DNA of 64,000 nt from Corallium rubrum (lineage: Eukaryota; Cnidaria; Anthozoa; Scleralcyonacea; Coralliidae): positions 65,607,904 through 65,671,903 of the forward strand of contig OZ035997.1 in the NCBI GenBank assembly GCA_964035015.1. Direction: 5' to 3'. How positions within the stretch are numbered: the first letter of the stretch is position 1; every line of letters starts with the position of its first letter. Below, in pieces: positions 44,631-52,726 of this stretch. The translations under genes were made by a program, and so were the position numbers. The notes under the pieces are model-generated. The model made no database searches and was not told where the DNA came from. It was given only the letters and a program-made list of their open reading frames with translations.

Positions 44631-44993
44631 ATGGGGAGGAAAAAAAGCGTTATCACCTTCAACCACATTGGTAAAAACCTCCAATCGGCTGAAGTGGACA
44701 AACTAACCCGGCTCTATTCGTATTACCACAGGTTAGCGACTTGTTACAAGTGGAAACACACCAGGTTGAAGAGACTGAAGATGATCCTCGAGACGGTCTC
44801 TGTTGGGTTGACTGTGGTCGGGGGAGTAGCCGGCGGCGTCACAGCTAACCCACTGATTCTCGGGACCATAGTCAGTCCTGGCGTCCTGCTCCAAGGGTAC
44901 ATGACCAAGTCGGGGATGTCTGGCAGACTGGAAAACTGTAAATTTGCTCACGTCAGCTACCACAAGGTTCTAACACAAATCATCCAACCGTGA
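44631..44993 (+). CDS. Small two-helix membrane protein (SLATT-like layout)
   Basis: This is a 120-aa protein: a basic N-terminal helical part (residues 1-50, YYHRLATCYKWKHTRLKRLK), a hydrophobic hairpin (~55-92: ETVSVGLTVVGGVAGGVTAN then PLILGTIVSPGVLL) and a C-terminal helix. The order helix, two membrane helices, helix is reminiscent of SLATT-domain proteins, but no sequence motif proves this. The last 37 bp overlap tail-to-tail with the kinase gene on the other strand. Confidence 0.65.
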   Translation: MGRKKSVITFNHIGKNLQSAEVDKLTRLYSYYHRLATCYKWKHTRLKRLKMILETVSVGLTVVGGVAGGVTANPLILGTIVSPGVLLQGYMTKSGMSGRLENCKFAHVSYHKVLTQIIQP

Positions 44994-45622
44994 AATCCGC
45001 TAGGGATCCCACTGAGGGTATTGACTACCTCCGACTCATCCGGACCGAAGTCTTCCCAGTCGAGACCAATCACCCTGGTCCCCTTGTTCCAAACCATCAC
45101 AACCGTCTCTCCCATATACCTTCGTATCCGCTCTAGGTAATCCTTAGTCACACCGGCTTCACATTTCCGACCTCTTCTGAGCATTCGGTCGTAACAGGTG
45201 TCAACTGAAGCGCTTAGGAGTAGTAGGGCATCAGGGGTTGGGAGCAGATTGTTTAGTGAGTGGAAGATCTTGGAATAATCAGAAAACTGTTCGTCGGTTA
45301 TCCACCCACTACGCCAACAGTTCTTAGTGAAAGTCATACAGCTGTGATGTGTTCGCTCTACAATCACATTCTCCCCCTCGTTGATTAACTCCAAAGCTCT
45401 TAGGTAGGCGTCGATTCTCTCACCAAGAAACCAAGTCTCCATCTCATACGCCCACCTCCCAGGGTCGGCGTAAAACCTTTCTAGGTACGGGTTGCTCTCA
45501 ACCGGCTCTTCGATGAGATGATAGTGGTTCCTTCTAGCGAATGGTATAGCGAACGTTGTCTTCCCCACACCGATGTTTCCATCGAGGGCGATCAGTCGAG
45601 CACCGAGCTTTGTTTCAGTCAT
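44957..45622 (-). CDS. dNK: Deoxynucleoside kinase (TK2/dGK/dNK family)
   Basis: This 221-aa enzyme phosphorylates deoxynucleosides using ATP, supplying dNTP precursors for element replication. The P-loop is GNIGVGKTT (residues 15-23), followed by the EEP motif at 38-40 (IEEPVE). The ERT motif is at 89-91 (VIVERTHHS) and the Arg-rich LID region at ~150-172 (YDRMLRRGRKCEAGVTKDYL). The family is usually cellular; a copy in a Polinton implies capture from a host or another virus. It is the only gene of the right half on the minus strand; its start is preceded by AAGGTATA. It appears intact. Confidence 0.9.
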   Translation of the reverse strand: MTETKLGARLIALDGNIGVGKTTFAIPFARRNHYHLIEEPVESNPYLERFYADPGRWAYEMETWFLGERIDAYLRALELINEGENVIVERTHHSCMTFTKNCWRSGWITDEQFSDYSKIFHSLNNLLPTPDALLLLSASVDTCYDRMLRRGRKCEAGVTKDYLERIRRYMGETVVMVWNKGTRVIGLDWEDFGPDESEVVNTLSGIPSGFHGWMICVRTLW

Positions 45623-45667
45623 TATACCTTAGGTATACGGTACGGCTCTAAACCTCTTGTATTTTAT

Positions 45668-45943
45668 ATGAAGATTCCAAAGAGACTTAGACGACCCATA
45701 CTGATTATCTTCCACGCCCTCAGAAGAGCTATCGGGGTGATGGGACATTGTGTTAGGAGGAACCGTAGGGGAGAGTACTACGTGACTGAGTCTGTTGTTG
45801 TCTGGCCGACGGTCTCAAAGATTCCTACAGATGATCCCACAGACTCCCCACAAACAGCCTCAGAGATTCCTATAGATGATCTCACAGACTTCCCAGAGAC
45901 GACCTCAGAGATTCCTACAGATGACCCCACAGATGAAACATAG
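45668..45943 (+). CDS. Small basic protein with acidic repeat tail
   Basis: The 91-aa frame starts at MKIPKRLRRPILIIFHALRR. Residues 1-40 are very basic with a hydrophobic helix (a membrane-active or nucleic-acid-binding core-like peptide). Residues ~50-91 are three ~16-residue repeats around EIPTDDPTD. It resembles in general style the small basic virion core peptides of adenovirus-related elements, but this is only a compositional similarity. The ATG follows TGTATTTTAT. Confidence 0.55.
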   Translation: MKIPKRLRRPILIIFHALRRAIGVMGHCVRRNRRGEYYVTESVVVWPTVSKIPTDDPTDSPQTASEIPIDDLTDFPETTSEIPTDDPTDET

Positions 45944-45955
45944 ATTAGTGTATAG

Positions 45956-46336
45956 ATGGCTGACGAGTCTGAAAAAACCCCGGAAGTCCCTAAAATAACA
46001 TCAGTGGTCAAGACGGAGAGAGTCAAGGATCCGAAACGGGTGGAGGCTGGTAAACGGCTGGCTCAGATATCAAAGACAGCCAAGGAGAGAAAAGCCAGGG
46101 AGCGGTTGGTGGCTGAGATTGGTCCTGGGGTTGGTGGTCGGTCAGCTTATTATGGTTACATAATCGGAACCGTTGGGTTGATTATCGGTGGGGCCTCACT
46201 TTATTACACTATGAGGCAGGAGAGAAGGGAGGTTCAGAGGCTGAAAACCATTGATGAGGAGAAGGTAATGGAAGGAACTGTTGAACCACAGAACCCCGTT
46301 CGGACTTCCCCGGTCTTAGACACCTTCGACGAATGA
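45956..46336 (+). CDS. Single-pass membrane protein, 126 aa
   Basis: The basic helical N-terminal half (VKDPKRVEAGKRLAQISKTA KERK) is followed by one membrane segment (~68-86, YGYIIGTVGLIIGGASLYY) and a charged tail. This looks like a recurrent small Polinton protein in cnidarians, of unknown function. It starts 12 bp after the preceding stop, with TTAGTGTATAG abutting the ATG. Confidence 0.65.
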   Translation: MADESEKTPEVPKITSVVKTERVKDPKRVEAGKRLAQISKTAKERKARERLVAEIGPGVGGRSAYYGYIIGTVGLIIGGASLYYTMRQERREVQRLKTIDEEKVMEGTVEPQNPVRTSPVLDTFDE

Positions 46337-46352
46337 AATATGTGTTAGTATA

Positions 46353-46586
46353 ATGTCAGCCGACCGAAAAGAACTGATGAACGAGCTCTACGACGCTCTC
46401 CTGATTACGAGTGGAGCTGTGGCGGTCTCCATGGCTTCGAGGAAGGTCCTGAGGGAACCTTTGGGTACTCCTGATTCTGTAAAGGGTACCGTTAGGCTGG
46501 CCCTAGCCGTTGGAATCAGTACAGTTGGGATTAAATATGCCCAGTCAAAAGGGTATTTACCGGTTGATCCGTTCAACACAAAGTAG
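46353..46586 (+). CDS. Two-pass small membrane protein, 77 aa
   Basis: Hydrophobic segments lie at ~14-32 (ALLITSGAVAVSMASR) and ~47-63 (LALAVGISTVGIKYAQS), and the tail YLPVDPFNTK is short. The family is unrecognised. GTTAGTATA directly precedes the ATG. It is placed in a run of small membrane-protein genes. Confidence 0.6.
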   Translation: MSADRKELMNELYDALLITSGAVAVSMASRKVLREPLGTPDSVKGTVRLALAVGISTVGIKYAQSKGYLPVDPFNTK

Positions 46587-46647
46587 ATATTTTTTCCCGG
46601 TCGAACTGACCCAGAGGGGTTAGGGAAAAGTTGGGACCAAAAGTTAA

Positions 46648-47298
46648 ATGAATTTTGAGATCTGTGGAAAAAAATTTAGTTCTAAGGGAAATCTTACCCA
46701 ACACGTCAGACAAATTCACAACAGGGAAAGAAATTACAGATGTGAGGACTGTGGGAGGACGTTCACGAGGGGGGATGATATGAGAAAACACCGTGGGAGA
46801 ATACACGGAGTATGTGGAATACATGAAGCACGTGAATCTGTCACAACATACACAAAGACTGAAACAAAAGTCGAAACTAAAACCTACACAAAGACCGAAA
46901 CAAAAGTTGTCACCACGAAAGGTCGTGGGTCTAAGGGGGAAAGAAACGTTGAGAATACCCTACGCGGTTACACGATCGGATACATTAGAGAGAAGACGTT
47001 TGATGGGTTAACCGGGTTGGGTGGTGGTCCCCTACGGTATGACTTCGCGATACCTGTGGGTTGTGGTTTCCTACTGATTGAGTACGACGGTAAACAACAT
47101 TTCATACCCACCCGGTGGGGGAGTATGACCGCGGAAAAGGCTGAAAAATGTTTTGAGAAACTAAAACAACACGACCAAATGAAAAACGACTACGCTAGGT
47201 TACATGGTTATCCCCTACTCAGGATCCCACACTACAGAAGGTATAAAATTTACGACGTAGTCAGAAAATTCCTAATGGATAACGGACTGATTCACTGA
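46648..47298 (+). CDS. C2H2 zinc-finger / PD-(D/E)XK nuclease fusion
   Basis: This is a 216-aa protein. Finger 2 (residues 30-54) is a complete C2H2 finger (C32, C35, H48, H53). Finger 1 (3-24) has C6, H19 and H24, but the first Cys position is Phe3. A Thr/Lys/Glu linker (~66-92, TKTETKVETK repeats) leads to a restriction-endonuclease-like domain (~95-216) with LRYDFAIP and LLIEYDGKQHF, the acidic D...E-x-(D)GxQH pattern of Vsr/homing-type nucleases, and a C-terminal LLRIPH strand. It would bind DNA through the fingers and cut nearby; roles in replication, homing into other elements or competition are possible. The start abuts AAAGTTAA. Confidence 0.75.
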   Translation: MNFEICGKKFSSKGNLTQHVRQIHNRERNYRCEDCGRTFTRGDDMRKHRGRIHGVCGIHEARESVTTYTKTETKVETKTYTKTETKVVTTKGRGSKGERNVENTLRGYTIGYIREKTFDGLTGLGGGPLRYDFAIPVGCGFLLIEYDGKQHFIPTRWGSMTAEKAEKCFEKLKQHDQMKNDYARLHGYPLLRIPHYRRYKIYDVVRKFLMDNGLIH

Positions 47299-47316
47299 AT
47301 ATCTATTAGTTTATAT

Positions 47317-47736
47317 ATGGCTAGTGTGGTTGCTGGTGGACTGTTTAACGCCTTGGCCTTCGCGGGCGCTGGATTCCTGTTTTCAAAGTTAAATCACACC
47401 GGGTATGAAGCTGAGATTAAAAGACACAACCATGCCCTCGAGCAGCTGGCCAGGGCAAAGGAGAAATGGTATGAAAACGAGGTGGATAAGAAGGATAGGA
47501 TACACAGGTTAAGACAGGAACTGTCTGACGCCAACGCTGACATCAACACAACGAATCACGCCCTGGATCTGCTGAAGGACAGGTTAAGGCAGGCTGAGGT
47601 CGCTGGGTCGTCCCAACCAAAGCCTGAGTTGTCTGACTATTACAAACCATCGAGTGAAATGAAAGAGTATCAGGCCCTGTTTATTGGGTCTGTTGGTCTG
47701 GTTGGTGGGTATCTGATGTCTAGGTTTGTTTTGTAG
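47317..47736 (+). CDS. Coiled-coil membrane protein, 139 aa
   Basis: An N-terminal hydrophobic segment (SVVAGGLFNALAFAGAGFLF) is followed by a long charged coiled coil (~35-95, HNHALEQLARAKEKWYENEV ... LRQELSDANADINTTNHALD) and a C-terminal membrane segment ending GGYLMSRFVL. I recognise it as a conserved small Polinton protein of unknown function. Its last ten residues closely match those of the 490-aa protein (SGYLFSKYVL). The start is abutted by TTAGTTTATAT. Confidence 0.75.
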   Translation: MASVVAGGLFNALAFAGAGFLFSKLNHTGYEAEIKRHNHALEQLARAKEKWYENEVDKKDRIHRLRQELSDANADINTTNHALDLLKDRLRQAEVAGSSQPKPELSDYYKPSSEMKEYQALFIGSVGLVGGYLMSRFVL

Positions 47737-47768
47737 GGGTTAAGGGGATTTGTTAGGGTTTAGTTATA

Positions 47769-48434
47769 ATGTCTGTTTTCTTGTCGGACTTACCGAAAGG
47801 GCTGAGGGATTTACCGTCTTCAAGCGTTGAATGGGTCTGTAAGCAGATGGGGATTGAGTTAGTAGCCTCGGCTTGGGATCCACCCAGATGCGGTACGAAG
47901 TTGTGGTGTAAGGATTGTTCCAGATTCCGTGTGAAGGTGAGCACTGAGATGTATTCCTGTCCAGGATGTGGTGACACGGAGTATGGATATGTTGTCGGGA
48001 GATACCGGGCGGCCGGTCGTAGAAGTGAGCATTCGAGAAATAGTTGGATGAGGAAGAGACTCACCAGAGTCGTCAGGGACACAGCCGTTGACGTTGTCTT
48101 ATCCGACTTTTCCAAGGTTCTTCGGGTGATGAAAAGTAAGGGTCTGATAAGAGGTCGTAATGTGTCCAGATACAATTATTACATCATCAGACTGTGCTCA
48201 AGGAGAGGGATTGGGTTACTGGGTGGTATGAAGGATCTTAGGGAGGGGAAAACGAAGGACTTGTTTGATAACAATCTGTTCGGAATTGTTTATAAGGAGC
48301 TTAGCTGGGATCGTACCCCGGACAGGTTCTGCACCGAGTGGTTGGAGCGACACCTAACGGAATGTGATCACCCCTGTTATAACGATGAGCGATCCAGATG
48401 TCATGATCCACCAAGACGACGACTTAGACCCTGA
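47769..48434 (+). CDS. Candidate VLTF3-like late transcription factor (zinc ribbon)
   Basis: This is a 221-aa protein. A zinc ribbon is formed by C47/C50 (CKDC) and C64/C67 (CPGC). It is followed by a helical region and a C-terminal block NVSRYNYYIIRLCSRRGIGL then DLFDNNLFGIVYKELSW. The order zinc ribbon, helical middle, YNY..-LC...G and final (I/V)xKEL.W resembles the poxvirus late factor VLTF3/A2L family (Pox_VLTF3) found in nucleocytoplasmic large DNA viruses. The call is from memory of the family pattern and needs a profile search. If right, it would direct late transcription from the TAGTATA motifs of this element. The 3' end overlaps the presumed PolB start by ~50 bp. Confidence 0.55.
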   Translation: MSVFLSDLPKGLRDLPSSSVEWVCKQMGIELVASAWDPPRCGTKLWCKDCSRFRVKVSTEMYSCPGCGDTEYGYVVGRYRAAGRRSEHSRNSWMRKRLTRVVRDTAVDVVLSDFSKVLRVMKSKGLIRGRNVSRYNYYIIRLCSRRGIGLLGGMKDLREGKTKDLFDNNLFGIVYKELSWDRTPDRFCTEWLERHLTECDHPCYNDERSRCHDPPRRRLRP

Positions 48435-51400
48435 CATGTTTGACTATTCCGATGATATAGACCCCCGTCTCTACGAGAGACTAATCGGTTATGACATAAA
48501 TCAGTTAGACAGAGCCCTGAGGGGTAAGTCGTTCAGCTGTGCTGTTGTGTCCCAACACCCACTGGAACAGGTAAACGCCCTCAGGAATGATGTGGTACGG
48601 CTGCTACGTCGGGAGCTGGCTGAGATGAGGGGGTTGAAGTTCGCTGAAACGCTGGTTGTAACACTTGAGAAGGAGTGTCCGGCGGAACAACTTATAAGAC
48701 GGCTCACTTCAACAGTCACATCAAGACCATAATCAACGGTGGTGAGATCGGTCAGGACGTTGACACCGCGAATTAGGAGGTGGTGGTTAGGATAGCCCGG
48801 TGGATAAGCGAGGGATCTGGCTGGACAGTGGACTCAATCGACGGTCACTACGTTAATCTGACTGTCTACAGTCCACTGGAAGGCTCCAGTTATGTCGACC
48901 TCCCTAAAGAGCTGAGGAATAGTCGGAAGGGGTTGATCAACGTTAAGAATAATGATGATAGGTGTTTTATGTGGTGTCATCTGGCTCATAAGTTTCCTGT
49001 CCCAAAAGACCCACAAAGGGTGTCTAAGTACCGGGACCATGTTGGGACCTGGATTATGGTGGAATCAGCTTCCCTGTGACTCAAAAACAGTACAACCGGG
49101 TGGAGAAACAGAATGAGATACGTATCAACGTCTTTGGTTATGAAAACGGGTTAACCTTTCCGGTTTACGTATCAGAGGAAACGGGTCATACCGACCTCAT
49201 GAACCTCCTGATTATAACCAACGGGAACAACAAACATTACGTCCTCATCAAGGACTTTGATAGGTTTATGTACAACAAAACAAAACATAAGAGGAAAAAA
49301 CACTTCTGTGTTTACTGCCTCCAATGTTTCAGCTCAACGGAGGCTCTGGAAAAACATCAGACTGTGTGTATCAGTGCGAATGGTAAACAAGCCGTCAGGA
49401 TGCCTGAAAAGGGTAAGAACGTGCTGAGGTACAATAATTTCCACAAACAGTTAAACGTTCCGTTTGTTGTGTACGCTGACTTCGAGGCGATCACGGAAAA
49501 GGTCAACAGACCGGAGGTGCCGGAGTCAGACCGAGAGGAGAAAGAGAAGAGACCATACATGGAGAAGTATCAGAAACATACTGATTGTGGTTATGGGTAC
49601 AAGGTTGTCTGTTGTTATGACGACAGATACAGTAAGGATGTTCAGGTGTACAGAGGCCCTGCTGCTGTCAACAAGTTCATTGGAAAGATGCTGGAAGAAA
49701 TGGAGTATTGTAAGGGTATTCGGAAAGAACACTTTAACCAGGACATGGTTCTGACTGATTCCGACATAGCGGACTTCAGAGACGCTATAAAGTGTCACAT
49801 CTGTGGTCGGGAGTACACAGCAGAGGATGTTAGGGTTCGGACCATTGTCATGTGAAGGGAAGATATCGGGGATCGGCCCACCAGCTTTGTAACAGAAATC
49901 ACAGAATGACTGATAAAATACCAGTCATCTTACACAACCTGAGGGGTTATGATAGTCATCTCATCATGGGGGAGATCGGAAAGTTCGGACAGGAGATTAA
50001 CGTCATTCCGAATAATATGGAAAAGTACATGGCCTTCATGTTAGGTAAAAACCTTGTGTTTCTGGACAGTTTTCAGTTCATGAGTAGTTCATTGGAAAAA
50101 TTGGTGGGAAATCTCCCAGGGGACGCCTTTAGATACACAGCTGAAGAATTTGGTCCCCGGTCAGACCTGATGAGGACGAAGGGTGTTTACCCCTATGACT
50201 ACATGGACAACTTCAGTCGGTTTGAGGAAATGGGGTTACCACCAAAGAGTGAGTTTTATACCGTGTTGAATGATGAGGAGATATCAGACACCGATTACCA
50301 ACACGCTTTGAAGGTTTGGGAGTCGTTTGGAATGAGTACAATGGGGGACTACCAGGACGTGTATCTAAAATCGGATGTTCTGCTGTTAGCTGACGTCTTT
50401 GAGAACTTTAGGAAGACCTGTCTTCAGTACTATAAGCTGGACCCCTGTCACTACTTCACTTCACCTGGGTTGGCATGGGACGCTATGCTAAAAATGACTG
50501 GGATTGAGCTGGAGCTGATGACTGACATCGACATGTTTCAGTTCATTGAGAAAGGATTGAGAGGTGGTGTCAGTTACATAGCCAACAGATATGGGAAAGC
50601 AAACAACCCATATATGAAGGGGTATAGTGAGAACGAGGCTGTGAAGTATATAATGTATCTGGACGCCAATAATCTATATGGTTGGGCCATGAGTCAGTGC
50701 CTTCCGACTGGTGGATTTAAGTGGATGAGTGAGGGTAAGCTGAAAAACCTGGCTTGGGAACTTCCGGAAAATGACAGTCGGACTGGGATGATACTTGAGG
50801 TTGATCTTGAGTATCCTCCTGAACTCCACGATCTACACAACGACTACCCATTAGCCCCTGAGAAGATGGAAATACGGGAAAATATGTTGTCGGAGTATTG
50901 TTCTGAGATTAGGAGGAAGTTCGGTGTCAGTGTTGGTGGTGTCAGTAAGTTGGTAACCAACCTGATGGGGAAGGAAAGGTATGTCGTCCACTATAGAAAC
51001 CTACAGCTGTACGTTAGGCTCGGAATAAGGGTAAAGAAAGTTCACCGGGTTTTGTTGTTCAATCAATCGGCTTGGTTGAAGCAGTACATCAACTTCAACA
51101 CGGTGAAGAGAACTGCTGCCAGGAACGCCTTTGAAAAGGACTTCTTCAAGCTGATGAACAACAGCGTTTTCGGTAAAACAATGGAGAATTTGAGAAAGCG
51201 TGTGGATGTTCGGTTGGTCACCAGTGAGGAGGAAAAGCTGTTGAGGTTGACTTCTAAACCAACCTTCGTGTCCGCCAAAATATTCAACGAAAACCTGGTT
51301 GCCGTTCATAAGATTAAGGAAGTCCTGACGTTAAACCGACCAGCATACGTTGGTATGTGTATTCTGGATCTATCGAAGGTACTAATGTACGATTTCCATT

Positions 51401-51939
51401 ACAATTATGTGTTAGAGAAATATGGAAGTAGGGCTAAGTTGTTGTTTACAGACACGGACAGCCTGACATATGAAATTGAGGCGGAAGACGTTTATAAGGA
51501 CTTTTGGGCTGACAAAGACATTTTTGACAACTCAGACTATCCAGAGAGCTCAGTTTATCACAACAAGTCGAACAAAAAGGTTATTGGAAAGATGAAGGAC
51601 GAGGCGGCTGGCGTTCCCATAACCGAATTCGTTGGTCTCAGAAGTAAGATGTATTCTTACCTGAAAGACGACGGAACAGGTGGCAAAACCGCGAAGGGAA
51701 TTAAGAAGAGTGTCACTAAAAAACAGATCAAACATGAAAACTACAAAAACGTATTACTCGGTAAGAAACAGGTATTTCAAAAAATGAAAACCATCCGAAG
51801 TGTAAAACATAAGTTGGGTAGTTATGAGATTAATAAGGTGTCACTCTCATGCTTTGATGATAAGAGATACCTGCTGGAAAATGGGGTCAGCTCCTACGCG
51901 TATGGACATAAGGATACTGACAACGGGGTAGCACAATGA
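48385..51939 (+). pseudogene. polB: Protein-primed DNA polymerase B, broken by three frame breaks and a stop
   Basis: The gene would be ~1180 codons from the Met at 48,385. It reads in one frame to ~48,700, in a second to ~49,045 (with an in-frame TAG at 48,774), in a third to ~49,840 and in the first again to 51,939. Each break is one missing base beside a short G run. Features in order: N-terminal domain with SEGSGWTVDSIDGHYVN; zinc motif CVYCLQCF...H...C (49,308-49,370); Exo I YADFEAI (~49,475); CHICG motif just before the last break; Exo II NLRGYDSHLI; Exo III YLKSDVLLLAD; motif A YLDANNLYGWAM (~50,655); motif B KLMNNSVFGK (~51,148); motif C TDTDS (~51,448). All exonuclease and polymerase residues are present. 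As it stands the gene cannot yield a full polymerase, unless the breaks are sequence errors. Confidence 0.85.
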
Positions 51940-51969
51940 GAAAAGTAATATAACCTATTATATTATATT

Positions 51970-52701
51970 ATGGAAGGAGTAGAATTTCATGAAATGGAAG
52001 ACAGAACACCTGAGTCAAATGAGTTAGACGAAACTGAGGACCAAGACGAAACTGACTTCGGTGGGGGCCCAGCTGTCCGTTACACAGCCACCGGACCAGA
52101 GGGAGAACCATCCGTAAATATAAACCTGAATAATAGGTTAAGACTTAGGGATGAGATGGTGCTGGAATCACATAGAAAATTGGAAGAACTTTTCACAGAA
52201 ACTCTTGACCTTGAGCCACAATGTATAGATCCCGCCTTCTTACGTTATCTGCTTGATAGGAGAATCTTTGTCCTAAGTAAGATTTATGACTTTGAAAACA
52301 AAGGTGAGTATTATGAGTTAGAGTACCTTGGTGGAGAGCTTAACCCTACTACAATCACAGATCAGAGTGTTGACAACCTAAGAACTAATATCCGGAAGTA
52401 TTATGACGAATGGCAGAAAAGTCTCTCAGAAAAGGTTCTGAAGAGGGCGGGCATAGCAACTGCCGTTGGTCTATCGGTCATTGCAATAGTGACTGGGTTG
52501 TCGGTTGGACTGACACGAAAAGGATCAGATATCGTACACCAAGCCAAAAAGTGGGAGAAGCTACATCCGGCAGCAAAAGGATCTATCATACCATGGACGA
52601 CCATAGAAAAGGCAGGCGGTAAAACTATTATTCTCACAGGAGAGTATCTGGTTATTATCCTATCATGTGGTATTATTTACTACATATGGAAAAAGCACTG
52701 A
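51970..52701 (+). CDS. Polinton protein with acidic N-terminus and two membrane segments
   Basis: This is a 243-aa protein: an acidic N-terminal ~40 residues (ELDETEDQDETDFGGG), a helical middle with YYELEYLGGELN, a membrane segment at ~157-177 (GIATAVGLSVIAIVTGLSVG) and a second at ~220-240 (TGEYLVIILSCGIIYYIW) with a KKH end. The start follows a long TATTATATTATATT tract. Its layout parallels the 406-aa protein of the left half. It is the last gene before the right TIR (25 bp away). Confidence 0.7.
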   Translation: MEGVEFHEMEDRTPESNELDETEDQDETDFGGGPAVRYTATGPEGEPSVNINLNNRLRLRDEMVLESHRKLEELFTETLDLEPQCIDPAFLRYLLDRRIFVLSKIYDFENKGEYYELEYLGGELNPTTITDQSVDNLRTNIRKYYDEWQKSLSEKVLKRAGIATAVGLSVIAIVTGLSVGLTRKGSDIVHQAKKWEKLHPAAKGSIIPWTTIEKAGGKTIILTGEYLVIILSCGIIYYIWKKH

Positions 52702-52726
52702 CCACTCACTATAGGGAAAGAGTGAT

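Larger units (their letters stand above)
45940..47770 (+). promoter_or_regulatory. TAGTATA-like motifs abutting start codons
   Basis: Immediately before ATG stand TTAGTGTATAG (45,956), GTTAGTATA (46,353), ATTAGTTTATAT (47,317) and TTTAGTTATA (47,769). Elsewhere in the element: TAGTATATA (40,528, -), GTAGTAT (39,290, -), CAGTATTAA (38,048, -), TCTATAGTAT (43,840), AAGGTATA (45,622, -), TGTATTTTAT (45,668) and TATTATATT (51,970). The position is fixed relative to the ATG on both strands, which a random AT bias would not give. It resembles late promoters of nucleocytoplasmic viruses, where the motif sits at the start codon. Confidence 0.6.

Noticed and set aside
48385-51939. Programmed ribosomal frameshifting in PolB
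   Set aside because: The break sites lack a slippery heptamer in the needed frame and an in-frame stop is present as well; mutation or sequence error is simpler.
52705-52724. T7-promoter-like CACTCACTATAGGG
   Set aside because: A short chance similarity with no polymerase to use it in this context.
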